A DNA stretch of 64,000 bases from Microbacterium sp. RU33B (GTDB lineage: Bacteria; Actinomycetota; Actinomycetes; Actinomycetales; Microbacteriaceae). This document shows, one piece after another, positions 51,210-58,918 of the stretch. The DNA is taken from positions 1 through 64,000 of the forward strand of contig NZ_FTPO01000004.1 of assembly GCF_900155915.1 (NCBI RefSeq), written 5' to 3'. The position numbers were made by a program, and so were the translations under genes. The notes under the pieces were generated by a model that saw only the letters and a list, made by a program, of their open reading frames with translations, was not told where the DNA came from and ran no database searches. Every line of letters starts with the position of its first letter. Positions within the stretch are counted from its first letter, which is position 1.

Positions 51210-52850
51210 TCAGCGCGACGAGCAGGCGGTGCCGGCCAGACGGAACTGCCACGGGGTGTCCGCCGCCCCCTTGCCCGTCACCACGAACGCGGTCTTCTTG
51301 CCGGGGGCGAGGGTGCCGAGTGCCTTCGGTCCCGTCACGGTGACGTCGGCGCCCGACTGCGTGTACGAGCCGCCGACGACGCGGGTGACCTTCTGCGTGC
51401 CGCCGAAGGTCCACGCCAGCGTCCACGGCCGCAGCGTGGTCGCGCCGCGGTTCTCCACGGTGATCGCCGCGATGAAGCCCGATCCGACCTTCGTCCCCAC
51501 GACACGCACGTCGCAGGCCAGGGGCGCCAGCGCCGGCGAGGCGAGCGAGATGAGCTCACGGGCCTGCACGGCGAACCACTGTCCCGCCGCCGGATCCTCG
51601 ATGCCGCGGGCCGGGTCGAGCGGACCCGCCGTGCCGCGGTAGCACTTGCCGTCGGACTCGCCCGGGACCTTGATCCACAGGTGCGCGTCGACCAGCGGCG
51701 TGCCCGTCGACGTGGTCGGCAGCGCGCCGAGGGCGCGACCGGGAGGGTTGCACCAGTCCTCGTGCGCCGGATAGACCCCGGCGGGGTACTGCCACGGCCC
51801 GAGACCGTTGCGGCTCGTGTCGATCACGAAGTGCGTCGTGGGTTCGACGCCGCCGAGGATCGACGCGTACCGCGAGTCGACGCCCGCCGTGCTGACCTGG
51901 ATCGGCGCCGCGGGATCGGTGGTCCATTCGGCGTACTGCGACATCGCGTCGCCGACCCAGCCCGTCGCGGGCCCGCCGTTCCAGTACTGGTTGCCGCAGT
52001 CGCCGAAGGCGCCGGGGGCCCCGGGCGCTCCGGGTGCGTACGTGCGCACGACCGTCGCGTAGGCGATGCACTGCGAGATCCACGTTCCGAAGAACGTGGA
52101 GTTCACCGTGAACTGGTAGTTCGACGCGTTCAGGTAGAAGCCGTCGGCGCGGGCGACGCCCGCCTTGAGGAGGCGGTCCGACACCTCGCCCACGTTGAGC
52201 CACGCGGCGCCGGTGCCGTCGAGGTACACCGACGTCTGCGCACCCGCCTTGAGCGCGTCGACGGCGTGGTTGAGCTGCGTGTAGCGATCGGATGCGGCCG
52301 TCGCGGCATCCAGTTCCGCCGGCTGGCACCACTCGAGGTTGCCGTCGAGGGTCGTGTAGTGAGGGATGATCCCGACGCCGTCGGGCTCGAGGATCACCGT
52401 TGCGGCCCGGTCGCCGATACCGGCGGCGAAGGCGTCGATCCATGCCGCGTACGACGCGGTGTCGGCGGCGCCGCCCGCGGAGTACTGCGCGCAGTCGCGG
52501 AACGGCAGGTTGTACGCGACGAGGACGGGCATCTTGCCCGACTTGGCCGCGGCGGTCACGACCTCGTCGACGGCCGCCGTGACCTCGGCGGGGGTGCCCT
52601 TGGTGAACCAGTCCGCCGAGGGGATGCTGCCCAGCAGCTGGGCGTCGGCCCGCGCTTGTCCGGAGAGCTTCTGCGCGGCCTCGAGCGTCGTGTTCAGGGG
52701 GTTGGCGTACAGCTGCGCGCCGGGGAGTCCGGGCTCTTCGGCGGATGCCGCGGAGGCGCCGAGGGGGACGGCGACGGCGGCCGTCAGCAGCACGGCGGCT
52801 GCCAGCGCGCCGCGTCGCAGCAGGCGTGGGCGGGGGGATCGGGGGGACAT
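51210..52850 (-). CDS. Secreted GH6 cellulase with C-terminal CBM2
   Basis: A 546-residue secreted enzyme. The signal peptide (MSPRSPRPRLLRRG, hydrophobic core, ASAASAEE) is followed by the GH6 catalytic domain (about 38-430) with Asp119 in YNLPFRDCAQ and catalytic Asp156 in VILEPDGVG, the GH6 signature, and later WIKVPGESDG. A short linker leads to a family 2 carbohydrate-binding module (about 446-546), bounded by cysteines and rich in Trp/Gly. It hydrolyses cellulose from chain ends or internally. A low-complexity APGAPGAPGA loop interrupts the catalytic domain. ATG 52850 has GGAGGAAG upstream. A CebR-type box lies 98 bases upstream. Confidence 0.95.
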   Translation of the reverse strand: MSPRSPRPRLLRRGALAAAVLLTAAVAVPLGASAASAEEPGLPGAQLYANPLNTTLEAAQKLSGQARADAQLLGSIPSADWFTKGTPAEVTAAVDEVVTAAAKSGKMPVLVAYNLPFRDCAQYSAGGAADTASYAAWIDAFAAGIGDRAATVILEPDGVGIIPHYTTLDGNLEWCQPAELDAATAASDRYTQLNHAVDALKAGAQTSVYLDGTGAAWLNVGEVSDRLLKAGVARADGFYLNASNYQFTVNSTFFGTWISQCIAYATVVRTYAPGAPGAPGAFGDCGNQYWNGGPATGWVGDAMSQYAEWTTDPAAPIQVSTAGVDSRYASILGGVEPTTHFVIDTSRNGLGPWQYPAGVYPAHEDWCNPPGRALGALPTTSTGTPLVDAHLWIKVPGESDGKCYRGTAGPLDPARGIEDPAAGQWFAVQARELISLASPALAPLACDVRVVGTKVGSGFIAAITVENRGATTLRPWTLAWTFGGTQKVTRVVGGSYTQSGADVTVTGPKALGTLAPGKKTAFVVTGKGAADTPWQFRLAGTACSSR

Positions 52851-52947
52851 GCGCTTCCTCCGGGGTCGTCATCGACCGAGCCGACGTCGTCGTCGGTTCG
52901 GAGGCGGCCGCGGGTCCGATTCCCCTGGCATTCCTGGGGTGTTTCCA

Positions 52948-52961
52948 TGGGAGCGCTCCCA
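52948..52961. promoter_or_regulatory. CebR/CelR-type operator
   Basis: TGGGAGCGCTCCCA is a perfect 14-base palindrome identical to the operator of CebR (Streptomyces) and CelR (Thermobifida), LacI-family repressors released by cellobiose. It sits upstream of the GH6 cellulase gene. No cebR-like gene or cellobiose transporter is in the window, so the repressor must be encoded elsewhere. Confidence 0.9.
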
Positions 52962-53029
52962 CGACATCCTCAAGAGTCAGGATGACGTGCGGCACGCACG
53001 CCTGTCAACGGCCCCGGTGGCGGGAGGGG

Positions 53030-53881
53030 TCAGTCGCGGGCGGGGAAGCGCGCGTCCAGCCACGCCAGGAGATCGGCGCGCACGTCGTTCTGCACGGCCT
53101 CGTTGAAGATCTCGTGCCGTGCGCCGGGGTACACGAGGGTCGTCACATCCGTCAGCTTCGAGCGGTCGCGATACGCCGCGGCGAGGCGGTGCACACTGCG
53201 CGGGCCTCCCACCGTGTCCTCCCGGCCGACCATGAGCAGCAGCGGAAGGTCGCGGCCGAGGTTCTTCTTCGGCTTGCCCATGAGCCGCAGCGTGTCGAGC
53301 GGGCCGAAGAGCTTCGGCAGCGGCTCGGTCGTCGTGAGCGGATCGTCGAGGAACGCCTGGCCCACGGCGTGGTCGGACGAGAGCCACTCGGTCCCCATCG
53401 CCCCGTCGCGCTTCCACGGCTTGTTGAGGTCGCCGGCGTTGAGCGAGCCCGGCCAGCGCAGCGACGATCCGCTGAGGACGACCGCGTCGTAGGCCTCCGC
53501 ATGGTCGTCGACGAGCATCTGCGTCAGGAACGATCCCCACGAGTGGCCGAGGATGATGAGCGGCAGATCGGGGTTCTCGGCGCGGATGAGCTGCGTGAGC
53601 TGCCACACGGCGGCGACGGCCGCGCGGAGACCGCCCGGCCCGAGCCGCCCGAGCTTCGACGCATCCCCGTCGTGCTGCTTCATGCCGGTGCGGCCGTGTC
53701 CGCGGTGATCGTCGGCGTAGACCGTGTACCCCTCGGCAGTGAGGGCTGCGATGGTCACGGCGTAGCGGGCGGCGTGCTCGCCGACGCCGTGCAGCAGCTG
53801 CACGACCGCGCGAGGAGTGCCCTGTGCGGGGTGGACGTCGTAGACGATCGCGACGCCGTGCGCGTCGATGAACTCGGGCAT
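53030..53881 (-). CDS. Monoacylglycerol-lipase-like alpha/beta hydrolase
   Basis: A 283-residue serine hydrolase of the Hydrolase_4/monoglyceride lipase family: LLHGVGEHAARY (oxyanion), YADDHRGHGRTG, nucleophile in IILGHSWGSFLTQ, Asp in VGREDTVG and His in YPGARHEIFNE. These motifs and the length match bacterial monoacylglycerol lipases and lysophospholipases. It is cytoplasmic or membrane-associated, without a signal peptide. ATG 53881 is supported by a -10 box seven bases upstream. It is divergent from the marR-MFS pair. Confidence 0.92.
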   Translation of the reverse strand: MPEFIDAHGVAIVYDVHPAQGTPRAVVQLLHGVGEHAARYAVTIAALTAEGYTVYADDHRGHGRTGMKQHDGDASKLGRLGPGGLRAAVAAVWQLTQLIRAENPDLPLIILGHSWGSFLTQMLVDDHAEAYDAVVLSGSSLRWPGSLNAGDLNKPWKRDGAMGTEWLSSDHAVGQAFLDDPLTTTEPLPKLFGPLDTLRLMGKPKKNLGRDLPLLLMVGREDTVGGPRSVHRLAAAYRDRSKLTDVTTLVYPGARHEIFNEAVQNDVRADLLAWLDARFPARD

Positions 53882-53888
53882 GGCCTCG

Positions 53889-53894
53889 AGTCTA
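53889..53894 (-). promoter_or_regulatory. -10 box, probable leaderless promoter of the lipase gene
   Basis: TAGACT on the minus strand ends seven bases before ATG 53881. Confidence 0.55.
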
Positions 53895-53937
53895 GGCATC
53901 CGGCTCCGCGTGGGCACGGACCGGAGCGTCGACCGTA

Positions 53938-53968
53938 TTTACTTAGCAAGGCTAATGAGCTATGCTAA
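53938..53968 (+). promoter_or_regulatory. marR promoter with MarR-type operator
   Basis: TTTACT (53938-53943), a 17-base spacer and TATGCT (53961-53966) form the promoter. The spacer begins with the inverted repeat TTAGC-AAG-GCTAA (53943-53955), and another GCTAA half-site follows at 53964-53968. A dimer bound here would hide the promoter, so autoregulation by the MarR protein is likely. Confidence 0.75.
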
Positions 53969-53976
53969 CTATCCTG

Positions 53977-54438
53977 ATGAGCCTGACTGAAACGCCGCCC
54001 GACACCGATTCCGCCGGCCACCAGTTCGCCGACGAGGCATCCGCCTTCCGCATGGCGACCTTCCGCCTCGCCCGCCGCCTCCGGGCAGAGCGGGCCGTCG
54101 ACTCGATGAGCGACGGGCAGTTCGCCGTCCTGGCCGTGCTCAAGGTGCACGGCCCCCACACGCTGGGCGAGCTCGCCGACCGCGAGCGCGTGACTCCCCC
54201 GTCGATGACGCGCACCGTCAACTGCCTCGAGGAGTCCGGCTACATCACGCGTACGCCCGACGAGGTCGATCGCCGCAAGGTCAACATCGACCTCACCGAC
54301 GACGGTCTCGCCGTCGTGCTCGAGACGACGCGGCGCCGGGATGCCTGGCTCGAGGAGGCGATCGGCGAGCTGAGCCCCGAGGGGCGCGCCACTCTCGCGG
54401 CCGCCGCCGAGATCATGCTGGGAGTGGCCGCCCGATGA
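53977..54438 (+). CDS. MarR-family repressor
   Basis: A 153-residue MarR protein (start ATG 53977): helical dimerisation N-terminus, winged helix with LGELADRERVTPPSMTRTVNCLEESGYI and the wing DEVDRRKVNIDLTDDG. The alternative ATG 53962 would lie inside the promoter. Its stop overlaps the MFS start (ATGA 54435-54438), so regulator and transporter are one unit. It probably responds to a phenolic or drug-like effector and controls the exporter. Confidence 0.92.
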   Translation: MSLTETPPDTDSAGHQFADEASAFRMATFRLARRLRAERAVDSMSDGQFAVLAVLKVHGPHTLGELADRERVTPPSMTRTVNCLEESGYITRTPDEVDRRKVNIDLTDDGLAVVLETTRRRDAWLEEAIGELSPEGRATLAAAAEIMLGVAAR

Positions 54439-55787
54439 GCGCCATGTTCCGTTCGTTCTCGGTCTTCAACTACCGCGTCTGGTTCATCGGCGCGCTCGTG
54501 TCGAACACGGGCGCGTGGATGCAGGCGACGGCTCTGAGCTGGGTCGTGCTGACCGAGCTCACGAACAACGACGCCGGCGCCATGGGCGTCACGATGGCCC
54601 TGCAGTTCGCTCCGCCGCTGCTGCTCGTGAGCGTCACCGGATGGGTCGCCGACCGCTTCGACCGCCGCAGGCTGCTCATGGTGACGCAGTCCGTCCTCCT
54701 GCTGCTCGGGCTCGCGATCGGCATCCTGCTGCTGGCCGGCGTCATGACCCTGCCGATCATGTACGCCTTCGCGCTCGCGCTCGGCGTCGTCTCGGCGTTC
54801 GACAACCCGGCGCGTCAGGCGTTCGTGTCCGACATCGTGTCGCGCGAGAACGCCTCCAACGCGGTCGCGCTCAACGCGGCGTCGTTCAACGGCGCCCGCA
54901 TGATCGGTCCGGCCGTCGCGGGCATCGTCATCGTCGCGGTCGGCACCGGGTGGGTCTTCTTCGTCAACGCCTTCACGTTCCTCGCCATGATCGGCGCGCT
55001 GATGCTGATCCGCACCGACGACCTCGTGCCGCGCGTGCGGGCGGCGGGCGCCTCCCGCCTGGCCGACGGCTTCCGCTACGTCGGCAAGCGCCCCGACCTG
55101 ATGGTCGCGTTCGCGATGGTGTTCCTGCTCGGCGCGTTCGGCATGAACTTCCCGATCTTCGCCTCGACGATGGCGATCGAGTTCGGCCAGGAGGCCGACG
55201 GCTACGGCCTCCTCAGCTCGATCCTCGCGATCGGATCCCTCGCCGGAGCGCTGCTGGCTGCCCGGCGCGACACGGCGCGCATGCGCATCGTCGTGATGGG
55301 CACCGGCATCTTCGCCGTCGCGGGCACCGTGTCGGCCTTCATGCCGGGCTACTGGACATATGCCGCGACGCTCATGGTGACCGGATTCGCCGTCGTCACC
55401 ACCCTCACCACCGCGAACGGCTACGTGCAGACGACGACCGACCCGGCGCTGCGGGGCCGGGTGCTCGCGCTGTACATGGCGATCCTCATGGGCGGAACCC
55501 CCATCGGCGCGCCGATCGTGGGATGGGTGGCCTCGGAGTTCGGCCCGCGCGTCGCGATCCTCGTCGGCGGAGCGGCGGCCTTCGTCGCCTTCTCCATCGG
55601 GGCGGTGTGGATGCTGGCATCCGGCCGGCTCCACCGGGTCGAGGAGAGCCGGTTCCGTCTCACCCTCGACGAGACCCGCCCGCTCACGGTCGTGGCCCCG
55701 GAGGAGTTCTCCGACGAGGTCGCCGCGACGACTCCGCTGAAGCTGCCGGAGCTGGAGGACGCGGCCCGGCACCGAGCGGCTCGCTGA
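54435..55787 (+). CDS. MFS exporter (EntS/DHA3-like)
   Basis: A 450-residue major facilitator with about 12 membrane helices. Landmarks are FNYRVWFIGALVSNTGAWMQ, the loop motif VADRFDRRRLL (motif A) and AFDNPARQAFVSDIV, typical of the EntS/DHA3-type branch that exports siderophores or macrolide-like drugs. A charged cytoplasmic tail follows the last helix. It is co-translated with the MarR repressor, which suggests induction by its own substrate or a related toxic compound. Confidence 0.92.
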   Translation: MSAMFRSFSVFNYRVWFIGALVSNTGAWMQATALSWVVLTELTNNDAGAMGVTMALQFAPPLLLVSVTGWVADRFDRRRLLMVTQSVLLLLGLAIGILLLAGVMTLPIMYAFALALGVVSAFDNPARQAFVSDIVSRENASNAVALNAASFNGARMIGPAVAGIVIVAVGTGWVFFVNAFTFLAMIGALMLIRTDDLVPRVRAAGASRLADGFRYVGKRPDLMVAFAMVFLLGAFGMNFPIFASTMAIEFGQEADGYGLLSSILAIGSLAGALLAARRDTARMRIVVMGTGIFAVAGTVSAFMPGYWTYAATLMVTGFAVVTTLTTANGYVQTTTDPALRGRVLALYMAILMGGTPIGAPIVGWVASEFGPRVAILVGGAAAFVAFSIGAVWMLASGRLHRVEESRFRLTLDETRPLTVVAPEEFSDEVAATTPLKLPELEDAARHRAAR

Positions 55788-55856
55788 GGCGGTCGCCGGC
55801 GGGCGAGGCGCCGTGACGCACAATGGTGAGCACGGACCTGGGCGCGTGAGGGAGAT

Positions 55857-58800
55857 ATGGCGGAGAACGGCAGCGACATGAGCGACGACGACGATCTGCC
55901 GATCTACCTCCCGCCGGGAGGCGCGGAGAGCGTGCCGGGCTTCTGCGATCGGCTGGTCGAGCACCTCCAGTCCGCAACCCACCCCGGCGAGTTCACGTTC
56001 GAGGGCGTCGACGTCGACGAGTCGCAGGGCGTGTGGCTGGCGCCCCTCGGAGGCTACGACCCCGAGGTCGACCGGGAGGGCGCGGCCGACCGGCCCGCCG
56101 ATCCGACGCTTCCCCCCGGCGGCTACGCCGAGGTCGCCGAGATCTCGGCCGAAGCGGTGCGGCGCGAACTGCATGCCGCGTGGGGTGCGCCCACCGTGCG
56201 CACGCCGCGTTTCGTCGGCAGCGAGCGCGAACCCGAGGGCATCCTCGACTACGTCATGACCGCCATCGGCGTCGACGAGGCCGAGATGTGGGATCGGGGA
56301 GCGCTCTTCTGCGTCGTCATCACCAGCTGGGACGGCGAGCCGCGCCGGAGCATGCTGCGTCAGGCCCTGGTCGTGCTGCCCCGCGAGTTCGCGCTCGGAG
56401 GCTTCGCAGCGGTCGCGGGCGACGAGATCACGATCCACGACCTTCTGATGCACGGCGAAGACCTGGGCGAGCTGCGCCGCCGCGCGTGGCTGCTGAGCAC
56501 GCTGTTCGACGCGGGCGAGGTCCGCGTGCGCGAGGCGGTGCTCGAGGCCTCCCGGTTCAGCCTTCACTTCCGCAGCGGCAAGACCACCGTCTGGACGTTC
56601 GCCGACGACGGACGAGCGCTCGTGCTCTTCAACGACCCGGCATCGGAGTTCGCCCGGAGCGCGGCCGATCAGCTGATCGCCGATCATCTGCGCGCGGGCG
56701 ACGAGTCCGAGTCCCCCGCCGACCCCGAAGAGCTGCGGGAAGCCGCGGAGCTGATCCTCGTCGCCCGGATGCTCGAGGGCATCCCCGACGATCTGCGGGA
56801 GCTGATCGCGGCGCCGGCGCAGAACGCGCGCGGCGAGGCCGCGGAACACGACCTCGAGTTCCGCCTGTCGAGCAGCGGCGCTCTGCCGATCATCTCGGGG
56901 GTGGCCTGGTACGACGGCGAGCACTGGCGCGTCCCGGCGGGTCTGCTCGAGATCGGCAGCGTCAACGACTTCGGCATGGACGACCTCGGGTTCGCGGAGG
57001 CGGTGCGCCGCCCGTTCCGTCTGGGCGGAGAGCTCACCGTCGACACCTTCGTCGCGCCGGACGACCACGAGCAGCGCGCGGTGTTCGAGCAGGTGTTCGC
57101 GGCCTGCCCGTACCCGGCGCAGCCGCGCCCGGCCGCCGCGGTCCGTCTCGGGTACGGCCTTCCGCAGGACGTGACCCACACCGAGCTCGTGGGTCAGATC
57201 GAGCGCGCCACCGAGGCGTGGTGGGATGTCGAGCCCGACGAGGCCGATCCCCGCGACGATCCCTTCCGGGTGGGCGGACGCCGTCTCCGCAGTTTCGACG
57301 GCAGGATCCTGCGCTCCATCGTCGCGATGGCCGAGCCCTGGACGAGCGACATCCTGCTGGAGTGGACTGCGGAGCTCCGGGAGGCGATGGAAGCGCGCTG
57401 GGGCAGGGCCGTGCAGATGCAGGCGCACAACCCCCACTCGGGGCTCGAGCGCAAGACGCCGGTCACGCGCGTGATGCGCGGGGTGGGGCTCCTTTCGGCG
57501 CCCCTGTGGTGGGTCAACGGACATGCGGTGCTGCTGATCTCGGGCATACCCGACCCCTCGTACGGCGAGGAGCCGCAGGCGATCCTCGTGATCGCGCGGG
57601 CCGATGCCGTGCTCGACGTCGTCCGGAACACGCGCACGTGGGAGCTTCGCACGCGGGCGCGCGTGCTCGGAACGCTCACCGAGATGACCAGCGGCGCAGC
57701 GCAGACCGACGAGATCGCGTGGAACGGCCCGTCGCTCGCCGGGAGCGATCTCGTCCCACGCGCGACCCGCGGACGCCTCCGCACAGGAGACCATCACTGG
57801 GTCTGGCACTTCGCGCTCGACGGCCGGGCGCTCCTCATGTCGTTCCCGATCGACGCGCAGGCGACGCGCGGCTCGTTCGCCGATCACGCGGAGCTCTTCA
57901 CCGGCATCCCGGACGATCTGCTCTCCCTCGTCGTGGACCGCGATCCCGCCGGGCTTTACCCGGTCGTCACCCGTGAGCGGCCGGAGGATGCGGCGGACGA
58001 CGGCATCCTCGGCACGGCGATCTCCCTCCCCGCCGCCCGCGCCGTGCTGTGGCGCGACGCCTACGACTTCCGCTTCTCCGACGGCCTTCTGCGCAGGGTG
58101 CGACCGATCGCGGCGGACGACGACTCCGGCGACGCGCGCACTCCCGACCTGACCGACCCCCTCCCCGTGCTGAACTCCGCGGATCTCGGGGTGCCCCAGC
58201 TCCAGGAGGCGCTGTACGTCGGCGACGAGCTCACGCGCGGCGTCCTCGCCGACGAGCGCTACGCACGCAACGTCTTCGATCGCACACCGACACGGGTCGA
58301 GGTGGACCGGGCGTTCGCGCAGCTGCGCGACGTGCATCAGAACGCGCTCACGGGGTCGATGAACCAGTTCCTGGATGCTGCGCTCGGCATGCCGGATCGG
58401 CGCTTCGTGCTCGATGCGGCGCTCGCCAACCCCGATCCGCGCAATCGGCGCGAGGTCGCCCTGCTCCTCCTCGAGCGCGAGACCGACGCGTCGATCCAGC
58501 TGTCGCACCTGACGCCCGTCAACGTGCTGCTCGAGAATCCGACGCTGGGCGCCGACGATCTGCCCCTCCTGCTGCGGCTGCTGCACGCCGGAGCGCGCGC
58601 CGGCGCGGGGCTGGGCGGAATCGGCGTCGCGCGGCATCCGATCGTGCAGCTCGCGGACCGCGCGCTCGACGAGTCCGAGATCGCACCGCTGGCTCGGGCG
58701 CTCCTGGAGGCGGCACCGGCCGACGACCTCACGCGTCCGGCGCTGCCCGACGGTCGCAGCGTGCGCGAATACCTCGAGGCCGGGGTGTTCCCGCACGCGT

Positions 58801-58883
58801 ATCCGCGCGACGGACTGCGCGCGCAGGTGCACGAGGAGATGGAGCGCCGCGCCGCCCTGGCGGAGCGCAACGGCTACCGGTAG
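55857..58883 (+). CDS. Large cytosolic protein of unknown function with internal duplication (DUF6357-like)
   Basis: A 1008-residue acidic protein without signal or membrane segments. I do not recognise a characterised family; it recalls actinobacterial DUF6357 proteins. Two regions share the same plan: V/W-W-x-FA-x-DGRAL followed 25-60 residues later by GIPDDL (about 260-320 and about 642-680), pointing to an old duplication. A third portion (about 770-1008) is helical and repeat-like (PDRRFVLDAALANPDPRNRREVALLLL, then leucine-rich helices), resembling armadillo/ankyrin-like solenoids. ATG 55857 has GGGAG upstream. It stands alone between the MFS gene and the convergent GH2 gene. Confidence 0.7.
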   Translation: MAENGSDMSDDDDLPIYLPPGGAESVPGFCDRLVEHLQSATHPGEFTFEGVDVDESQGVWLAPLGGYDPEVDREGAADRPADPTLPPGGYAEVAEISAEAVRRELHAAWGAPTVRTPRFVGSEREPEGILDYVMTAIGVDEAEMWDRGALFCVVITSWDGEPRRSMLRQALVVLPREFALGGFAAVAGDEITIHDLLMHGEDLGELRRRAWLLSTLFDAGEVRVREAVLEASRFSLHFRSGKTTVWTFADDGRALVLFNDPASEFARSAADQLIADHLRAGDESESPADPEELREAAELILVARMLEGIPDDLRELIAAPAQNARGEAAEHDLEFRLSSSGALPIISGVAWYDGEHWRVPAGLLEIGSVNDFGMDDLGFAEAVRRPFRLGGELTVDTFVAPDDHEQRAVFEQVFAACPYPAQPRPAAAVRLGYGLPQDVTHTELVGQIERATEAWWDVEPDEADPRDDPFRVGGRRLRSFDGRILRSIVAMAEPWTSDILLEWTAELREAMEARWGRAVQMQAHNPHSGLERKTPVTRVMRGVGLLSAPLWWVNGHAVLLISGIPDPSYGEEPQAILVIARADAVLDVVRNTRTWELRTRARVLGTLTEMTSGAAQTDEIAWNGPSLAGSDLVPRATRGRLRTGDHHWVWHFALDGRALLMSFPIDAQATRGSFADHAELFTGIPDDLLSLVVDRDPAGLYPVVTRERPEDAADDGILGTAISLPAARAVLWRDAYDFRFSDGLLRRVRPIAADDDSGDARTPDLTDPLPVLNSADLGVPQLQEALYVGDELTRGVLADERYARNVFDRTPTRVEVDRAFAQLRDVHQNALTGSMNQFLDAALGMPDRRFVLDAALANPDPRNRREVALLLLERETDASIQLSHLTPVNVLLENPTLGADDLPLLLRLLHAGARAGAGLGGIGVARHPIVQLADRALDESEIAPLARALLEAAPADDLTRPALPDGRSVREYLEAGVFPHAYPRDGLRAQVHEEMERRAALAERNGYR

Positions 58884-58918
58884 TCGGGCGCGCCGCCGGC
58901 ACAGGCCGCGAGCGGTCC

